From Cylindrodendrum hubeiense (taxonomy: Eukaryota; Ascomycota; Sordariomycetes; Hypocreales; Nectriaceae): a stretch of 64,000 bases of DNA. Shown here piece after piece: positions 11,537 through 22,991 of the stretch (position 1 is the first letter of the stretch; each line of letters opens with the position of its first letter). Made by a program: the position numbers and the translations under genes. The DNA lies in assembly GCA_014621425.1 (NCBI GenBank), contig JAANBB010000049.1, positions 1-64,000 on the forward strand, in the 5' to 3' direction. The notes beneath the pieces were generated by a model, which worked only from the letters and a program-made list of their open reading frames with translations, did not search any database and was not told the DNA's origin.

Positions 11537-13960
11537 ATGGCAGCGGTGACGTACGACGGCGTTGAGAGCGCCGAGGGGGGGAACATCTTCAAAGACGTCA
11601 AGTTCTGGGTCGCTATGCGAGTTCCAACGAGGAAATCGATACTCGAAATGATCACGGTAGGCCAACTCCTTCAGACAGGCTCGCTCAACCCAACTCTAAC
11701 ATTTTTATAGAATAACGGCGGTACTGTCGTGCCTTTGGAGAAGAATGCAGATATCCTCATCGCGGATCACGCAAGGAAGGATGCCCCCGCAGGATCCTAC
11801 TCATGGAAATTCATCACCGAGTCTGTGGAGAACGGCATCATTCAGATCAAGGATCGATATCGCATCGGACGAGATCCAGATCTTCCAAGGCCAGTTGGTG
11901 GAGCTAGTGGCGGCACAAAGTCGACCCGAACGCCCTTCAGTGTTGCCGACGATGCGGCACTCGCCAAGTGGGTGCTCGCTCACACAGTTGACCGGACGGG
12001 AAACAAGATCTTCCAGGAGTTTGAGGGTATCGTAAGTTTGTCTTTGATTTGAGGGGGGCTGCGCTGACTGGTTTAGAACCCCCGACATACCTGGCAGTCG
12101 TGGCGAAATCGCTTCGTCAAGACCCTCCAACTACTCCCGATAGACAAATTACAGAAGATTGCTGCTTCGGCACCAGAACAGGTGTCGAATAGTCCTGAGG
12201 ACCAAGCCGAAGCGACTACAACTGCTCCGAACCAGCCACAGGAAACTGACAAGGACATTCCTCGTCGACCTGCCGAAAACAGCTCCCCGCCACGGTCTGA
12301 AACCGCAGAGCGGCCCGAAACAGTTCCCGAGCCTATCCAGGCCGAGAATGACACCCGCCAAGACGATGAGCAAGATGTTCTTCTTTCGGACACAGAAGAA
12401 AACACAATAAAGAAGGCATTCTACGAAGACCTAACCGACTTTGTCGCAGCATACGGACTCGATATCAAGCTGCGACCCAAAATTAATGGCAAGACAATCG
12501 AACTCTGGGACCTCGCCCAAGTAGTACAAGAGAAGCTAGGAGACCGTCCAGGGGAGTTGGAAGATGAAGACTGGGCCGAAGTCGCCGTCGATATGGGATT
12601 AGAAGCTGGTGAGATTGCCATTTCCCAACTACGGCAATGCTTCGATGAAAGCTTAGCCGAGTTCTTGGAGGCTGTGGGGAGCTTCGATGAAGAGGATCTT
12701 GAGGCTGAAGATCGAGTCCATGACCCGAGTCCGGTTCTTGCTCGTGCATATGATGGCTTTGATGAGTCATATTTTGAGAACTTGCCAGAGCACCCTTGGC
12801 CAGAGATGTCACTCCCTAACGACGCCCCCGAAGGGCTGCCACACAGCTATGTGAGATCATCGCCACCCATTGGGGCAAAACGGTCTCTGGGCCAGCGGCC
12901 GCTCTCTTCGTCGGGACCTTTGACCAAACGACCGCGGTACAATAGGAAGTTGGAGATTCCCTCAACTCCAGACATGCAGGATAGGACGGGTCGAAAGGTT
13001 CCCTCGGCTCAGTACTTCTCTCCCAGTATCCGAAAGAGCCTTTCGCGGCAAGACTATGTGGATGTTAGCGAAGCATCGCAGCAGCTCCCACCTTTCCGCC
13101 TTCCACAGGAAGATGAGCTACAGGAGGAGGACGAACCAGATGATGAAATTCAGGAGCTTGGGATATCAGACTCGAGGGTGGTGCAGCCCCAATCTCCCCT
13201 ACTTGACACACGAGCAACTCCCGTTAACGAGACAACACCATCTCAGCAACTGGGTGCAGAATCACTAAACCCTAGCCCTATCCCTTTCACTCTTAATAAA
13301 ACTCGCCAGTTCAAGGAGGTAGGCCTGGGAAGATCTCGTTTACAAGCCGAACGGAGGTCAGAGGCAACCCCAAATCCACATCAAGAAGGCAGCTCAAGAG
13401 AAACAGCCATCTCTACACGAAACCTCACGTCTGTCGCCAAAAAGGAACTAAAAGCTTCCTCACGACGCTCCCTCCCCTCCTCATTCAACTCCACTTCCCG
13501 CTCAAAGCCTTCTGCAGATTCAGCTCCAGCCCCAACCCAAACCAACGCACCACAACGCCCACGGCCTATGCCCTCAGATTCTAATCGCCGTGACATCGAC
13601 GAATGGATCAAATACTACGAATCCCTGGGCTTTTCTCGCTCCATCGTCGTCGAGGGCCTTAAGCGCACTACCCTCACTCCCGGTGGCCTCGCCAAACTCG
13701 TCATGCAGAGCCTCCAGGACGGCAACGAGGTACCCTCCCACCACGAGGGCATTTGGACGGACCGTGACGATGCCGACCTGACTCTAATCGCCTCTGTGGA
13801 TCTCCGTCGCGAACCCTCTGGCCCCGCAGATGAGCGTCGCTATCGCAAGGTACGCAAAGCGTCTGATCGGCTCATTAAGAAGCACGGCCCAGCTAGGATG
13901 GAGCTCAGGAAGGGATTTCTTGATGCGCCAGCTTCGGAAACCCCAGAGTCGCGGGGCTAG
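11537..13960 (+). CDS. RAP1: Telomere protein Rap1 (BRCT, Myb, C-terminal RCT)
   Basis: Three exons (11537-11656, 11711-12031, 12077-13960) encode 774 residues. Rap1 is a shelterin-like nuclear protein recruited to telomeres. Order of parts: a BRCT domain in about residues 1-100 (NIFKDVKFWVAMRVPTRKSI to SYSWKFITESVENG); a Rap1-type Myb domain at about 114-167 (FSVADDAALAKWVLAHT, then WQSWRNRFVKTL, split by intron 2); an acidic linker; a segment at about 256-322 resembling an ARID fold (AFYEDLTDFVAAYG to WAEVAVDMGLE); a long basic/serine linker; and the RCT domain from about 651 (WIKYYESLGFSRSIVVEGLK). Both introns are short GT-AG with continuous frame. It is transcribed away from SWF1 and converges with KAR5. 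Confidence 0.9.
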
Positions 13961-14487
13961 GATCTCTTTCACTGGCTATTCTCGACGCCATAATCCGGTG
14001 CTTATCGACTTGATATTTGGTGTTTCATATTGCTTCTTTTGCCCCAAGTTTGATGAGACGGCGTCTGGCGTCTGGCAAAGACTGTGTGTGTATTCATGGC
14101 ATGGAGTGTGTGAGTTTTCGGCTATTGATTCCAGAATACCCAGAGCTAGGTTGTTGATTCTGAACGACATATCAAATTAGAGCAATTGTTTCGAAGTATG
14201 TTCCTAAAGTCTTGAGGCCCGAATAAGTAATCAGAGTTATGGTCTATCGCTTTATAACCTGCTGATTGAAGAGATTCGCTGTTTAGGATGGTGCTTGATG
14301 GCAAGTCCTAGCGCATTTTCCCATGCAACCCACCTAACCCACCAGTGTCCACCTCCAGTGAAATAGTTAAAGCCCGAGAAAGATAGAAAATCGAAAGTAA
14401 CAACCCAAAGCGCCTCTGAAATCCACTCAACACCTCCTATCAACCCAATTTTGACCCAAAGACGATATAATGCCCTGAGACGGTGTC
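13961..14487. other. Convergent 3' region between RAP1 and KAR5
   Basis: 527 bp between stop codons facing each other. Weak open frames on both strands have no supporting features. Confidence 0.5.
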
Positions 14488-16329
14488 TCACTGAAGATTG
14501 TTGTGAATATTTTCTTGAAGATATTTGCCACTGATGGGATTGCTCAAGCTATCCGGAAATTCATCTGCGTTGAAGGTTGTATTAAGTATTAGCTGTCTTG
14601 GACGAGGTGTTGGGGAAAGGATCTCGGTGTAGCGGCTTGCGCTTGAAACAACGCAGCCTACAAGTTCCCCTGCGCATTTGTTAGAATTTTGAATCAAGAA
14701 GTGCCTTCAACACATACCAATGCAAACAAGCCATAGATTACGTCCGATTGACGGTTCGAGGCCGTAGGACCCCATAACGAGAGATGCCACCGGGAAGAGG
14801 ACGTATGGCCACAGTCTAAGGAGCCCAAAGTTGCTAATGAATGAATTTCTGAAAGTGGCGGCAGATGCAGTGGCAGCGTTGAGGGTGTCTAGAATTTGTG
14901 TGGTCTTTTGCTGTGCTTGTTCCAGCAGTCCGTCATGAGTATCGAACTTGACAAGCAAATTATCAGCAAGTCCCTCAAGCCTTTCCATTCCCTATAACAT
15001 GTTAGCGAGACACTTTTAATTACTACAAAAACTTACTGCCTTGAGCTTGGCTTGATTCTGGACCATATAGCCTGTTTGAATTTGCGTTGCTTCCTGCCTC
15101 GTGTGAGCGCCGACGAATCCTCTCAAGTACCTATACTTACCATCTGGTTCTGCAACGAAAGAGAAGACGATACAGCCGCAGCCAACACAGTCATCAAGAC
15201 TTCAATCTCGTGATTTGCATTCTGTGTGACAGTTTGCAGAGCGGTTTCGTGTGATGCAGCAGCCTCGGCTGTTGCATCCGTGGTTGTGCGGAGCAACACT
15301 GCCAAAATCTGCTGCAAAACTCTCGCATCATCAAGTCCTCCTTTGACAAATTTGCTCGATTCCTGCTTGTTCATTAGAATCTTGAAACCATTTTAATTTT
15401 TGAAACTACCTTTGCAGTGCGTTGCAGTTCACCTTGTATGATTTCATCTACCATACCAAGTCCGGTTCTGAGCTCGTCGATTTGGGTTGCAAATGTGCCA
15501 ACAGAACCGGCTGTCTCGTGGAATGCGCGGTTGAGGGATTGCAACCGCTCCTCTAACTCAGCCTCAATTTGGGTAGTGAGATTTTCAAGAACTTTGGTGA
15601 TACGTTGATACACATGGATATTTTGTGCTACAACGGAATTGTTAGCCTCGAAATTCCATCAATGGGCTGGGAGCACCAACCTTTCTCATTATCTGCACGA
15701 GCAGCTTCGCAGAACCTCAAAGTCTTGTGACGATAGCTCACCCATGTGTTCCAAGCAGAGTCTGACTGAGCCAAACCCTCAAGGCAACCATCAATCTCGG
15801 GCGTTGAAACGTGGAGTTGCGGCTGGGTAGAGATGGGGAGCGCAGCCAGAGCAATCTCACGAAACATGGAGCAGCTAGGAGGGATCACAAAATTTCCTCT
15901 CTCCAAGTCGCATATAGCAAGACTCGCCGCGTACGAATCCACAAAGTCCCTTGCTGCTCTTCCACTGTCAATGTGCACCGTCGCCTCGTCCTGACCGTCG
16001 AGCAGGTGGCAGTTGTTGACCAGAAGGCGCGCAGCAATTCGGTGGCAGAGGGGCTCTGACTCTAACTCTTGAAGCTCGCCGAGGGCAATAGTGTACATGT
16101 TGGAGAGTCGGTTCTCGTAATGAACACTTTGCGATGCGGTGTAGCCGGCGGGATCCTGGTGCAAGGTGCTTCCTTCTGACCATCGTTAGTTCAGCGGTCG
16201 CATATTTGAGGTTTCGCACTCGCCATGATTGTGCTGCTTCAAGCCCTACGAGAAGCTCTGGCCATCGTTTGGGAAGAAGCCGAGAACAAGGAAGCCCACA
16301 AGGAGAAAGTCGAGTACCCGGAGCCACAT
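14488..16329 (-). CDS. KAR5: Nuclear fusion protein Kar5/Tht1-like
   Basis: Seven exons (16329-16250, 16168-15681, 15627-15410, 15362-15141, 15093-15037, 14991-14718, 14669-14488) give 506 residues. Kar5 acts in the nuclear envelope/ER during nuclear fusion after mating. It has an N-terminal signal sequence ([19 protein letters not shown]), then the cysteine-containing family core ([40 protein letters not shown]). Long heptad-like helices follow across exons 3-5. Exon 6 carries hydrophobic spans near the C-terminus ([20 protein letters not shown]). All phases agree. The first acceptor (AAG at 16169) was chosen because the nearer CAG breaks the frame, so the exon 1/2 junction is the least certain part. 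Exon 5 is only 57 nt. Confidence 0.82.
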
Positions 16330-17380
16330 CTTGCCTGCAGTACACCAAGCACGGAACACAGGTCTAAGGCAGGTGGAGAGTGGCCACGTCGCGGTGCTTT
16401 GGGTAGGTAATCGGTTTGCTGATGAATCTCTCTTGTGATTCTTAGAGATAAAAGAGAGTGTAACTCGGAGAAGGGAGATACGGGAGGCCAGGGTGGAAGT
16501 TGACAGTGGAATGAGCGGAGGAGGAAGGTGCGAGTGCTCGGAAACCTGATCTCTCAAACCAAACGGCTACCTGCATGCATAAAACGGAAAGACCGAAGAC
16601 TTTTTTTTTCTCACCAACCGCTTTTGGACTTGTGATTCAATGAAAAAGAAAGCGAACAAGTCCAAATGATTGGTATTCTAAGAGACATGTGAATGCAAAT
16701 TCCCGTGTCCGCTAACGATCTGCGGAGTCGTTTTTGTAGAAGGCAACCCAAGCGCGACCGTCACCGTTGTAATCACAGCACTTAACGACAGTCTCATAGA
16801 AAGCCCCTGCGATATGTGCGCGGGCAGTTTTTAGAATGGGCTCTAGTCGCAGACCATTTTCATGTTATCAAACGCTGGAGGGTTATAGATCTGCCCGAGA
16901 CCAGCCAGACATAATAGCGCTCGACAACAACGATGATCATATTTTTGGACAACAGTGCATACCGATTGAACAAAATTTCTAACATTATTTAAGACTCAGA
17001 ACTCCTATTTATTTTTCCTAATCTCATGATCTCGCAGTGTCCCCGCTCCACAACGATGAGGATGAAAACCTGCTGAGAGTCTCTTTCACGGTTCCAAAAC
17101 AACAAAGTTTGGAGCAGATCCCCACGAGTTGTTTGCTTAGATTAAACTATTTCTTCTTGTCTGTAACTCCAGGGACATTGGGTAGTTTGATTAACTTAAG
17201 TCTATATTTTTAGGTAGCCGATTCTTGCGCAGGTAGAGAGTGCGCAGGCTGGATCCTTTCAACAGTTGCGGGCACAGGTCTTACAAGCGCAGATGATTGA
17301 GCTTTCGAAATGCGGATTCTGATGCTTCATGTGCGTGTTATGAGATACCAGAGCCTCGCGAGCTCTCTGTGCCCGCTGAA
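16330..17380. other. Intergenic region upstream of KAR5
   Basis: 1.05 kb holding the KAR5 promoter and the 3' end of the next gene. Moderately AT-rich, with a run of nine T at about 16603. No coding support on either strand. Confidence 0.45.
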
Positions 17381-18077
17381 TTATAGTCCACCAAATGTCG
17401 AGATTGCAACGAGTATCGTGCCGAGTGCAATGCCAGCCACCTTCTCAATAGACACCCGCGAAATAGAATCTGCCCCTGATGAATCTGTCGATGTCGATGA
17501 TGATCCTGCAGACTCGGTTGCTGAAGCAGCTGTCATCTCAATGGTGGTGAAATCCTTTGCCACGGGAACCTCGGTTTTCTCGGCCGCAGTGGTTGATGTC
17601 GATGTCTGTATCCCTCCCACGGGCATCGTAATATTAAAATAATGGGACCGAGCAGCAGGGACGGTTTCCCCAGTCGAGTAGAGTAAGAAGTAGACTACAG
17701 CTACTTCATCGTCTCTGAGGTTCTTCACCCAGTCGAGGGATGGTGTCCAAGTAATCATAGAATATTGAGATGAACCTATGTCCGTAGTCAGCTCAAGTAC
17801 AATAGGTCGGCTACATCGCGAGGCTTGGAGGTCTGTACTTACTTAAAATCCTCTTGTAATTATTATCCGCTTCAGGATATATCTGCCACAGGAGGAGATC
17901 CTTATTGAGAAGATCTGAAGTCCATTTCCACGTCACGCTCACTCCGGCGTCATATACTACATTGTCATCGTAGCTGTCGTCCGCCTCCCCAGGCGGAGGC
18001 TTGGTGAACTCGCTGTCGGCCAATGCATTCCCGATAAAGGCGACAATGACGAGGGCAAGTATAACCAGAGGATACAT
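17381..18077 (-). CDS. Small secreted, probably GPI-anchored surface protein
   Basis: Two exons (18077-17843 and 17775-17381; intron GTAAGT...ACATAG, 67 bp) encode 209 residues. The ATG at 18077 opens a clear signal peptide (MYPLVILALVIVAFIGNALA) cut before DSEFTKPPPG. The middle is a compact, tryptophan-rich domain (VSVTWKWTSDLLNKDLLLWQ, MITWTPSLDWVKNLRDDEVA). A serine/threonine-rich spacer follows, then a hydrophobic tail (EKVAGIALGTILVAISTFGG), as in GPI-anchored or single-span wall proteins. I recognise this architecture in fungal surface proteins but not a named family, so function is unassigned. An earlier in-frame TTG at 18143 is not a likely start. Confidence 0.75.
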
Positions 18078-18753
18078 GGCGAATTCGAGATGAGCTGAGC
18101 GTCCGTTTTTGACAGTTGGATCAAATATTTTTCCATACAACAAAAGCCAACCAGAAGGTGATTATGCATTCGAGGGGATTGCCGTCCGTTCTATATCTCT
18201 CTAGGTTGGCAGCAACAATACACAAGCCCCTGTCATCTAGTGGAGAAGAGGGTCTGGAGGGTCCTTGACAGGGCGGACAGATGATGGTAGAGATGCCCAC
18301 GTCTCATTAACAAGGGCGTGGTGGAGAACCAGCCGCATACAAGCCAGTTGAAGCTGATGGAAATCCGCCGGTAGTGCAAGGCGCACCGCGTTTTCAGGTC
18401 GTGCGTCGCTCAGATCAGAACCTTGCCAACACGTTCCATTAGCGTGGAACTTTTTACACCCTCGATGTTTCTATTATGTCGGCCATGCGCAGTGGAATTG
18501 GCGCTACTACGGGATGATTTTGGCAATCGATTCCAGTGCAGTAACGGTACATACTCCCAGATCCCACACAGCCAAGTCCTACCTGAAGGTCTCTAGGTTC
18601 AATTCTCTCTCCAGACTCAGGCCCAATTTCATCAGCTTCCTCCCATTTCACATTAGAGGGCACAGACTGTTTTCTCTCAAACACACTAAAACGGACACCG
18701 ATTCAGCCTTGTCAAAATCGGTTACTCTCCTAAACAACCAAGACGGTTGGAAA
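18078..18753. other. Intergenic, no clear gene
   Basis: Contains the promoter of the small surface protein. A minus-strand open segment at about 18580-18690 (FERKQSVPSNVKWEEADEIG) could be a second exon of the doubtful small gene at 18754-18966: a GTAATT donor and TTTTAG acceptor would join them in frame. Evidence is thin. Confidence 0.3.
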
Positions 18754-18966
18754 TTACAGTAGGCTGAATTTCACGAAGGCACCATATAGATCCTTGACAC
18801 CGCCCTTGGACCCATGTTCCCGATGGGGCCACCATTGCGACAGGTCTGCTGGGTCTGTGTGGAGCCAAAGTTTCCATTTAATATTCACATCTACTGTGTT
18901 GCTTGCACCTCGAAACACTGCGACGGCTGGACTGAGGGGATCATACGCAACTCTTTCAATCATTAA
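18754..18966 (-). CDS. Possible small protein of unknown function
   Basis: An open frame of 70 residues from the ATG at 18966 to TAA at 18754. Its composition looks protein-like rather than random (VDVNIKWKLWLHTDPADLSQ, HREHGSKGGVKDLYGAFVKF), and it lacks the arginine bias of chance frames here. It might continue through an intron into 18690-18580. No family recognised; it may be a fragment. Confidence 0.3.
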   Translation of the reverse strand, partial: LMIERVAYDPLSPAVAVFRGASNTVDVNIKWKLWLHTDPADLSQWWPHREHGSKGGVKDLYGAFVKFSLL

Positions 18967-19474
18967 GCTACCCACTAATCACAATCTTCTGTGCATTACA
19001 TCCACTATATCCATGAAAACAAAACAAAAAGGCATGTACAAAAGAACTACGTATTCACATAAACGTTGTGACTCTTTTTTCAGTGACACGCTTTGGAATC
19101 CTCTAGCCCAAGGTGGAGATGCTACACTTCCTCTTTCTGTGTTGGTCCACTGCACGAACGTGACTCGGCACCGTATAACAAATCTTGGCGAGTTAAAAAT
19201 GCACCTACAGGTCGGGCAAGTGCCATTTGTTTTCTCCAGGGATATACTCTTCGTATGGGGTTGCAGGTGGGTCATTGGTATCATGCCCGATGCTCAGTCC
19301 TAATCGACAGGTTATCGAATCAACAGCTCTAGGGAACCCTAAGGAGCTCCAGACCTTGAATGAACTGTTTCAAAGCCAATCTAGCGTCTCCAACCCTCCC
19401 CCGCATCGCAGGAGAAGTGTTTAGTCGGATGGGATGTCGATCTTACGACCGGCGCCATCGCCTGATGACTCTCC
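18967..19474. other. Intergenic, no clear gene
   Basis: AT-rich stretch between two doubtful minus-strand reading frames. Overlapping short frames on both strands (for example 18794-19303 plus) lack features. Confidence 0.35.
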
Positions 19475-19964
19475 TTAGAACAGATTCTTACGCCAGTCAC
19501 AGACGGCGTCAATGGCCCAAGACACCCATATGTCGTATCGCCTGCGGTCCTCGCTCGGGTTGTCGACTGGCTCATTGAAGGCGGACTTGTTAATATCCAA
19601 ATTCTCAAGGAGCCACCTGGGGTACTCGACAGATCCCTCGCGAGTCATGCCTCTCCCGTTGTCATGTTTTGATCATATTGAAGATAATCTGACGGGATAT
19701 TATTGGCAGGCAACGTCAACCAATGAAGAGAAGGAAACCTGGTAGAAAAACAAACCTGCAATATGGAACATGATGCTCAATCATTTTATTCTTCGTCGCG
19801 TCATCCCACTGAATGACAGCCTTGCGGCCGGCCGGTGATAGTGGCTTCCGCTGCTGCTGATGGTCCATAATTCGGTCATAATACCAGTTTGTGGCGGTCT
19901 GTCGAAGAGGATGTATTGTGTGGTACCCAGGATAAACATTTTGTAGGCGTGCACGTATTGTATT
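19475..19964 (-). CDS. Two coding-like 3' exons of an unrecognised gene
   Basis: Two frame-compatible exons, 19964-19756 and 19652-19475, read as one 128-residue protein end. The first contains YPGYHTIHPLRQTATNWYYD and KAVIQWDDATKNKMIEHHVP. The second contains MTREGSVEYPRWLLENLDIN and IWVSWAIDAVCDWRKNLF, then TAA. The donor is GTTTGT at 19755 and the acceptor GAG at 19653, with phase 2 on both sides. The residue mix (W, Y, D, P in regular spacing, low arginine) is that of a real protein. I could not extend it convincingly upstream: a stop precedes the first exon after a possible AAAG acceptor at 19965. I do not recognise the family. It may be the tail of a gene with an unfound start, or a relic. 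Confidence 0.4.
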
Positions 19965-21064
19965 CTTTCAATGGGTAATATCAGTGGTTCGTGGAAAAGT
20001 ATCGTGAACCGCGAGTGAGGTCGTTTACGTGGGGCGGGAAACCGAGAAGCAAATTAATATACAAGAATCGAGGGGGGGAATTTGGAAGATATTAGCGATA
20101 AAAAAGACACGCGCTGCTTCTAGAGATCGTGTGACATCTACATTTTTTATAGGCTGTGGGAGCATCTTCTCGGCTGACATTCAGCTGCAGAGGGTGCATT
20201 GCGATGAACATGATCCTTGAAATGTAGACATATCTGCCAAAGTCGCTGATATGGAAGTAGCATGACCAATGATGCAACCAACGCAGGATGCCCCCGAATC
20301 GCTGTGTGTTGGTTTCTATCTGTCAATGCTTACCCTCAGGCTTGTGGTTAATTTATCATCGTGGGAGTGGCCGAGTTCCGAGGCAAGGCAAGGACATGGC
20401 GCATATGCTGAACAGCATGGCTTGCAGCTGACCACTGAGGTACCTGACCATGCAACACGCCGGCAGTTGGTCATGTTCTTTGCTCTGACTCAGTCTTACT
20501 TTGCTGTCACTTGGTATTGATTCGGAGATTGATAGAGATAGGTTGCTCTAAGTAACACGAGTGGCTCATTGCCAGTATTCGTGGTCTGCTTCACACTGTC
20601 TGACGCTAAGTCGCATGGAAGTAGACTTCCGTGTGCGACAAAGAGTGCGGCAGTAGCCTTGTCTATTGGGACCATTCACAGGCAACGGCTGGTGGAGTAC
20701 TCTGAGCTCGATGCGGTTGTACGGCATACTTCTGCAACTCGTGCTCTAGCTGCCCCAAGTACCTAGCCACCACAGAAGCATCTCCCACGCAGGACCAATG
20801 ACAGAGAGCCGAGAGGTCGTACAGACTGTTCAGCTACGGGTCGAGGGTTTGTGATCTGTCATCCGCATCTCGCCGTTGCTGATCGTCACCAACAAGAAAC
20901 GAGAGTCTCAGTCAGACTCACTGCCAATAGCCGAGTCGGTTACGTCAAAGCCAAGGACCAACAGCGCCCAATCATGGGATTCAACAGTTACTGCGGGTCA
21001 CCGTTTGGCGGTTTAGCCTGTCAAACGGCCCGAGATTGGCGACGCCATCTTGTCCACAGCTTCC
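19965..21064. other. Gene-poor stretch, no intact gene recognised
   Basis: Contains several short coding-like snatches on both strands, but nothing that assembles into a start-to-stop model. A minus-strand GTAAGC at about 20336 could be a donor for an upstream exon of the 19.5-20.0 kb gene. No repeats noted. Confidence 0.35.
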
Positions 21065-22080
21065 CTAACCAAACTTGGGGTAAAATCCTCTCCAGCAACG
21101 CACTGCGCCTAGTCGCACCATGATAGATGGGAGACACATGAATAGAGCGGTGAGGATTGCGTGCGGACCAAGGACAATATTGTCTGTGAACGGAATCTCG
21201 GTGTTGCACGGGCTGCCATCTTGGGCAGGTGTTGCCGGGTTGGGTGATCCAGTGGCCTGCTCCAATCCTTCGACACCTTGCAGCGAGAAGTTTTCTCCTC
21301 GTCATCCCGGAGTCAGAAATGAATTGGACTAGTTCTCTCACGCGACAAGCAGAGCTTGGCCAAGAGGCTGTCACTACCCTATACCCACCGCAACCCGCCG
21401 GATACCTCGTTGCCCCAATAAACGGGAGCTATTCCTACATATGGGACGAAGAGGCTACCCTGCCCGGCCTGCCCTAAACCAATAATGCCCTGTGCTTACC
21501 CTTTGTCGGCTCCGTGTACTCGACGACGACCCGCTCAGGCGCATGGTTCCGCTCATGGCGCTTCCTTGCCGAGAGGCGGGATGGTGGAGCCAAATCGTAC
21601 GAGCCTGAGCCAGACGAGACAAGCCCTCTGGACCATGTGCGCCATGCCTATGTTCCCAAAGCCCCAAGTATCCCGGGTTTTTGGGCCCTCGCCAGTGGTT
21701 CGCCGGAAACTGTTGAGAAGCTGCGACAGAATACAGGACAGGCACACAGGGCGAGCCCTTATTTAACCTGGGCCACGAACTGCAGCCGTGCGCCGCGGGC
21801 GTCGTGCGCTGCAGGACATCGTCGTCTCCGCCACGTAGGGGTCCCCTCCCTCTGGCCCAACGAGACCAGTACATTGGCCGGGTTAGGGCATTGCGGCCTT
21901 GGCGTACCCCGTGTAGGGATAGTACTCGGAGACGCAGGCCGGCTGTAGTCGGTAGTGATTCGCCGGTTCGCCCGGCCGCTGCCTCAGTACAGCACGGCTT
22001 CGCTCGACCAGTGTCTGGCGTCGGGCATCATATACTCTGTGTCTTCAACGACATAGCGTCACTCCTCGGCCGGCCGCGCG
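21065..22080 (-). pseudogene. Probable decayed multi-exon gene
   Basis: Minus-strand blocks with protein-like composition lie in order but are interrupted. Block 1, about 22040-21915, includes PACVSEYYPYTGYAKAAMP then TAA. Block 2, about 21910-21800, includes GLVGPEGGDPYVAETTMSC then TAA. Block 3, about 21740-21540, includes TRDTWGFGNIGMAHMVQRAC. Block 4, ending at about 21501, includes HERNHAPERVVVEYTEPTK before a GTAAGC donor. Block 5, 21459-21065, includes GSLFVPYVGIAPVYWGNE, an in-frame TAG at 21381-21379, then after a 44-bp intron GLEQATGSPNPATPAQDGSP and a hydrophobic tail. The blocks sit in different frames with stops inside. A plus-strand frame (21514-21948) is also open, so strand choice is not secure. 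Family not recognised. Confidence 0.35.
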
Positions 22081-22401
22081 TGCTGTTATTAGACAGCCCC
22101 CCAAGCGCCGTGCAGGAAAAAGAAGCGCCAAGTGCGCGAGACGAACCGGGCTTGATCAACGGAGGAACCACAGTGGAATCCAGTGAACCACGGGTCACAT
22201 GGCGGGCCACAGACCTGAAGCACAGTGGCCTTGATCAATAAATCACTCTGAAAAGGTAATTCCTTGGACTATAATAGAACTTCCCCCGTCGTCCTGGTGG
22301 CAGAGGAAACTCACCTCGAACATAGATCTACAACAACGAACCTGTATCAGGAACCAAAAGTCCTCACGACGAGGCCAAGAGCACTATTGTCCCCAACGAA
22401 G

Positions 22402-22587
22402 ATGTGTACGCAGGTGGATAGGCAGTGGGCGTGTGACCATATCGGATATTACCAGATTCGATGGTGTGAAAAGGCACTCAACGGGTGCAAGGGCACATCG
22501 GCGAGCCATGATGTTATCAGAATTGACGCGAAGTGCGACGATTGTATCCGAAAGGAGACGCTACCGGCTCCGCTCGTTATGAAATGA
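22402..22587 (+). CDS. Small cysteine-rich protein, cytosolic type
   Basis: An open frame of 61 residues from the ATG at 22402 to TGA at 22587, opening MCTQVDRQWACDHIGYYQIR. It has six cysteines (C2, C11, C22, C29, C48, C51) with a WxCxHxxYxxxxW-like pattern and a closing CDDCIRKETLPAPLVMK. Short proteins with a similar cysteine/histidine layout and no signal peptide are common and uncharacterised in Sordariomycetes, possibly metal-binding. An upstream in-frame TTG at 22264 is an unlikely start. Single exon. Confidence 0.5.
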   Translation: MCTQVDRQWACDHIGYYQIRWCEKALNGCKGTSASHDVIRIDAKCDDCIRKETLPAPLVMK

Positions 22588-22991
22588 GGCGCCGGAGGCA
22601 AACAAATCGCATCGATAGCGGATGCAGGGGACACGGCATAGAGCGATGGACATACTGTGACGATGATTTTATGCGCCGGTCAGCGACGTACATTGACCGG
22701 TGAGTTTGAACTGTGTTTAGATAGGTAGGTATATACAGTGCCAAATTTAGGTACCACTATTAGCTGATGCAAATGAGAAACCACAGCTCAAACAGCTAGG
22801 GACAATTGTAACCTAGCAAGGAGAGCTTAGAAGTGAAAATAAGAATATCACGGCATCACCCCGGGGAGCCGCACGCTCACTAGCCTCCCCATTTCTTCAA
22901 CTGGTACGAGGCTCCACACCCGAGACCTTGGTACAATGCCCTCGTTCGGACTAGGAAGTGCGAGACGGCAGCGTATGGGGTGGGCTGGAAA
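22588..22991. other. Intergenic, convergent 3' region
   Basis: 404 bp between the small cysteine-rich frame and the stop of the LysM gene. No features recognised. Confidence 0.4.

Noticed and set aside
21804..22241. 145-codon plus-strand frame
   Set aside because: Lies opposite minus-strand coding-like blocks and has arginine/serine bias; not preferred, though strand choice here is uncertain.
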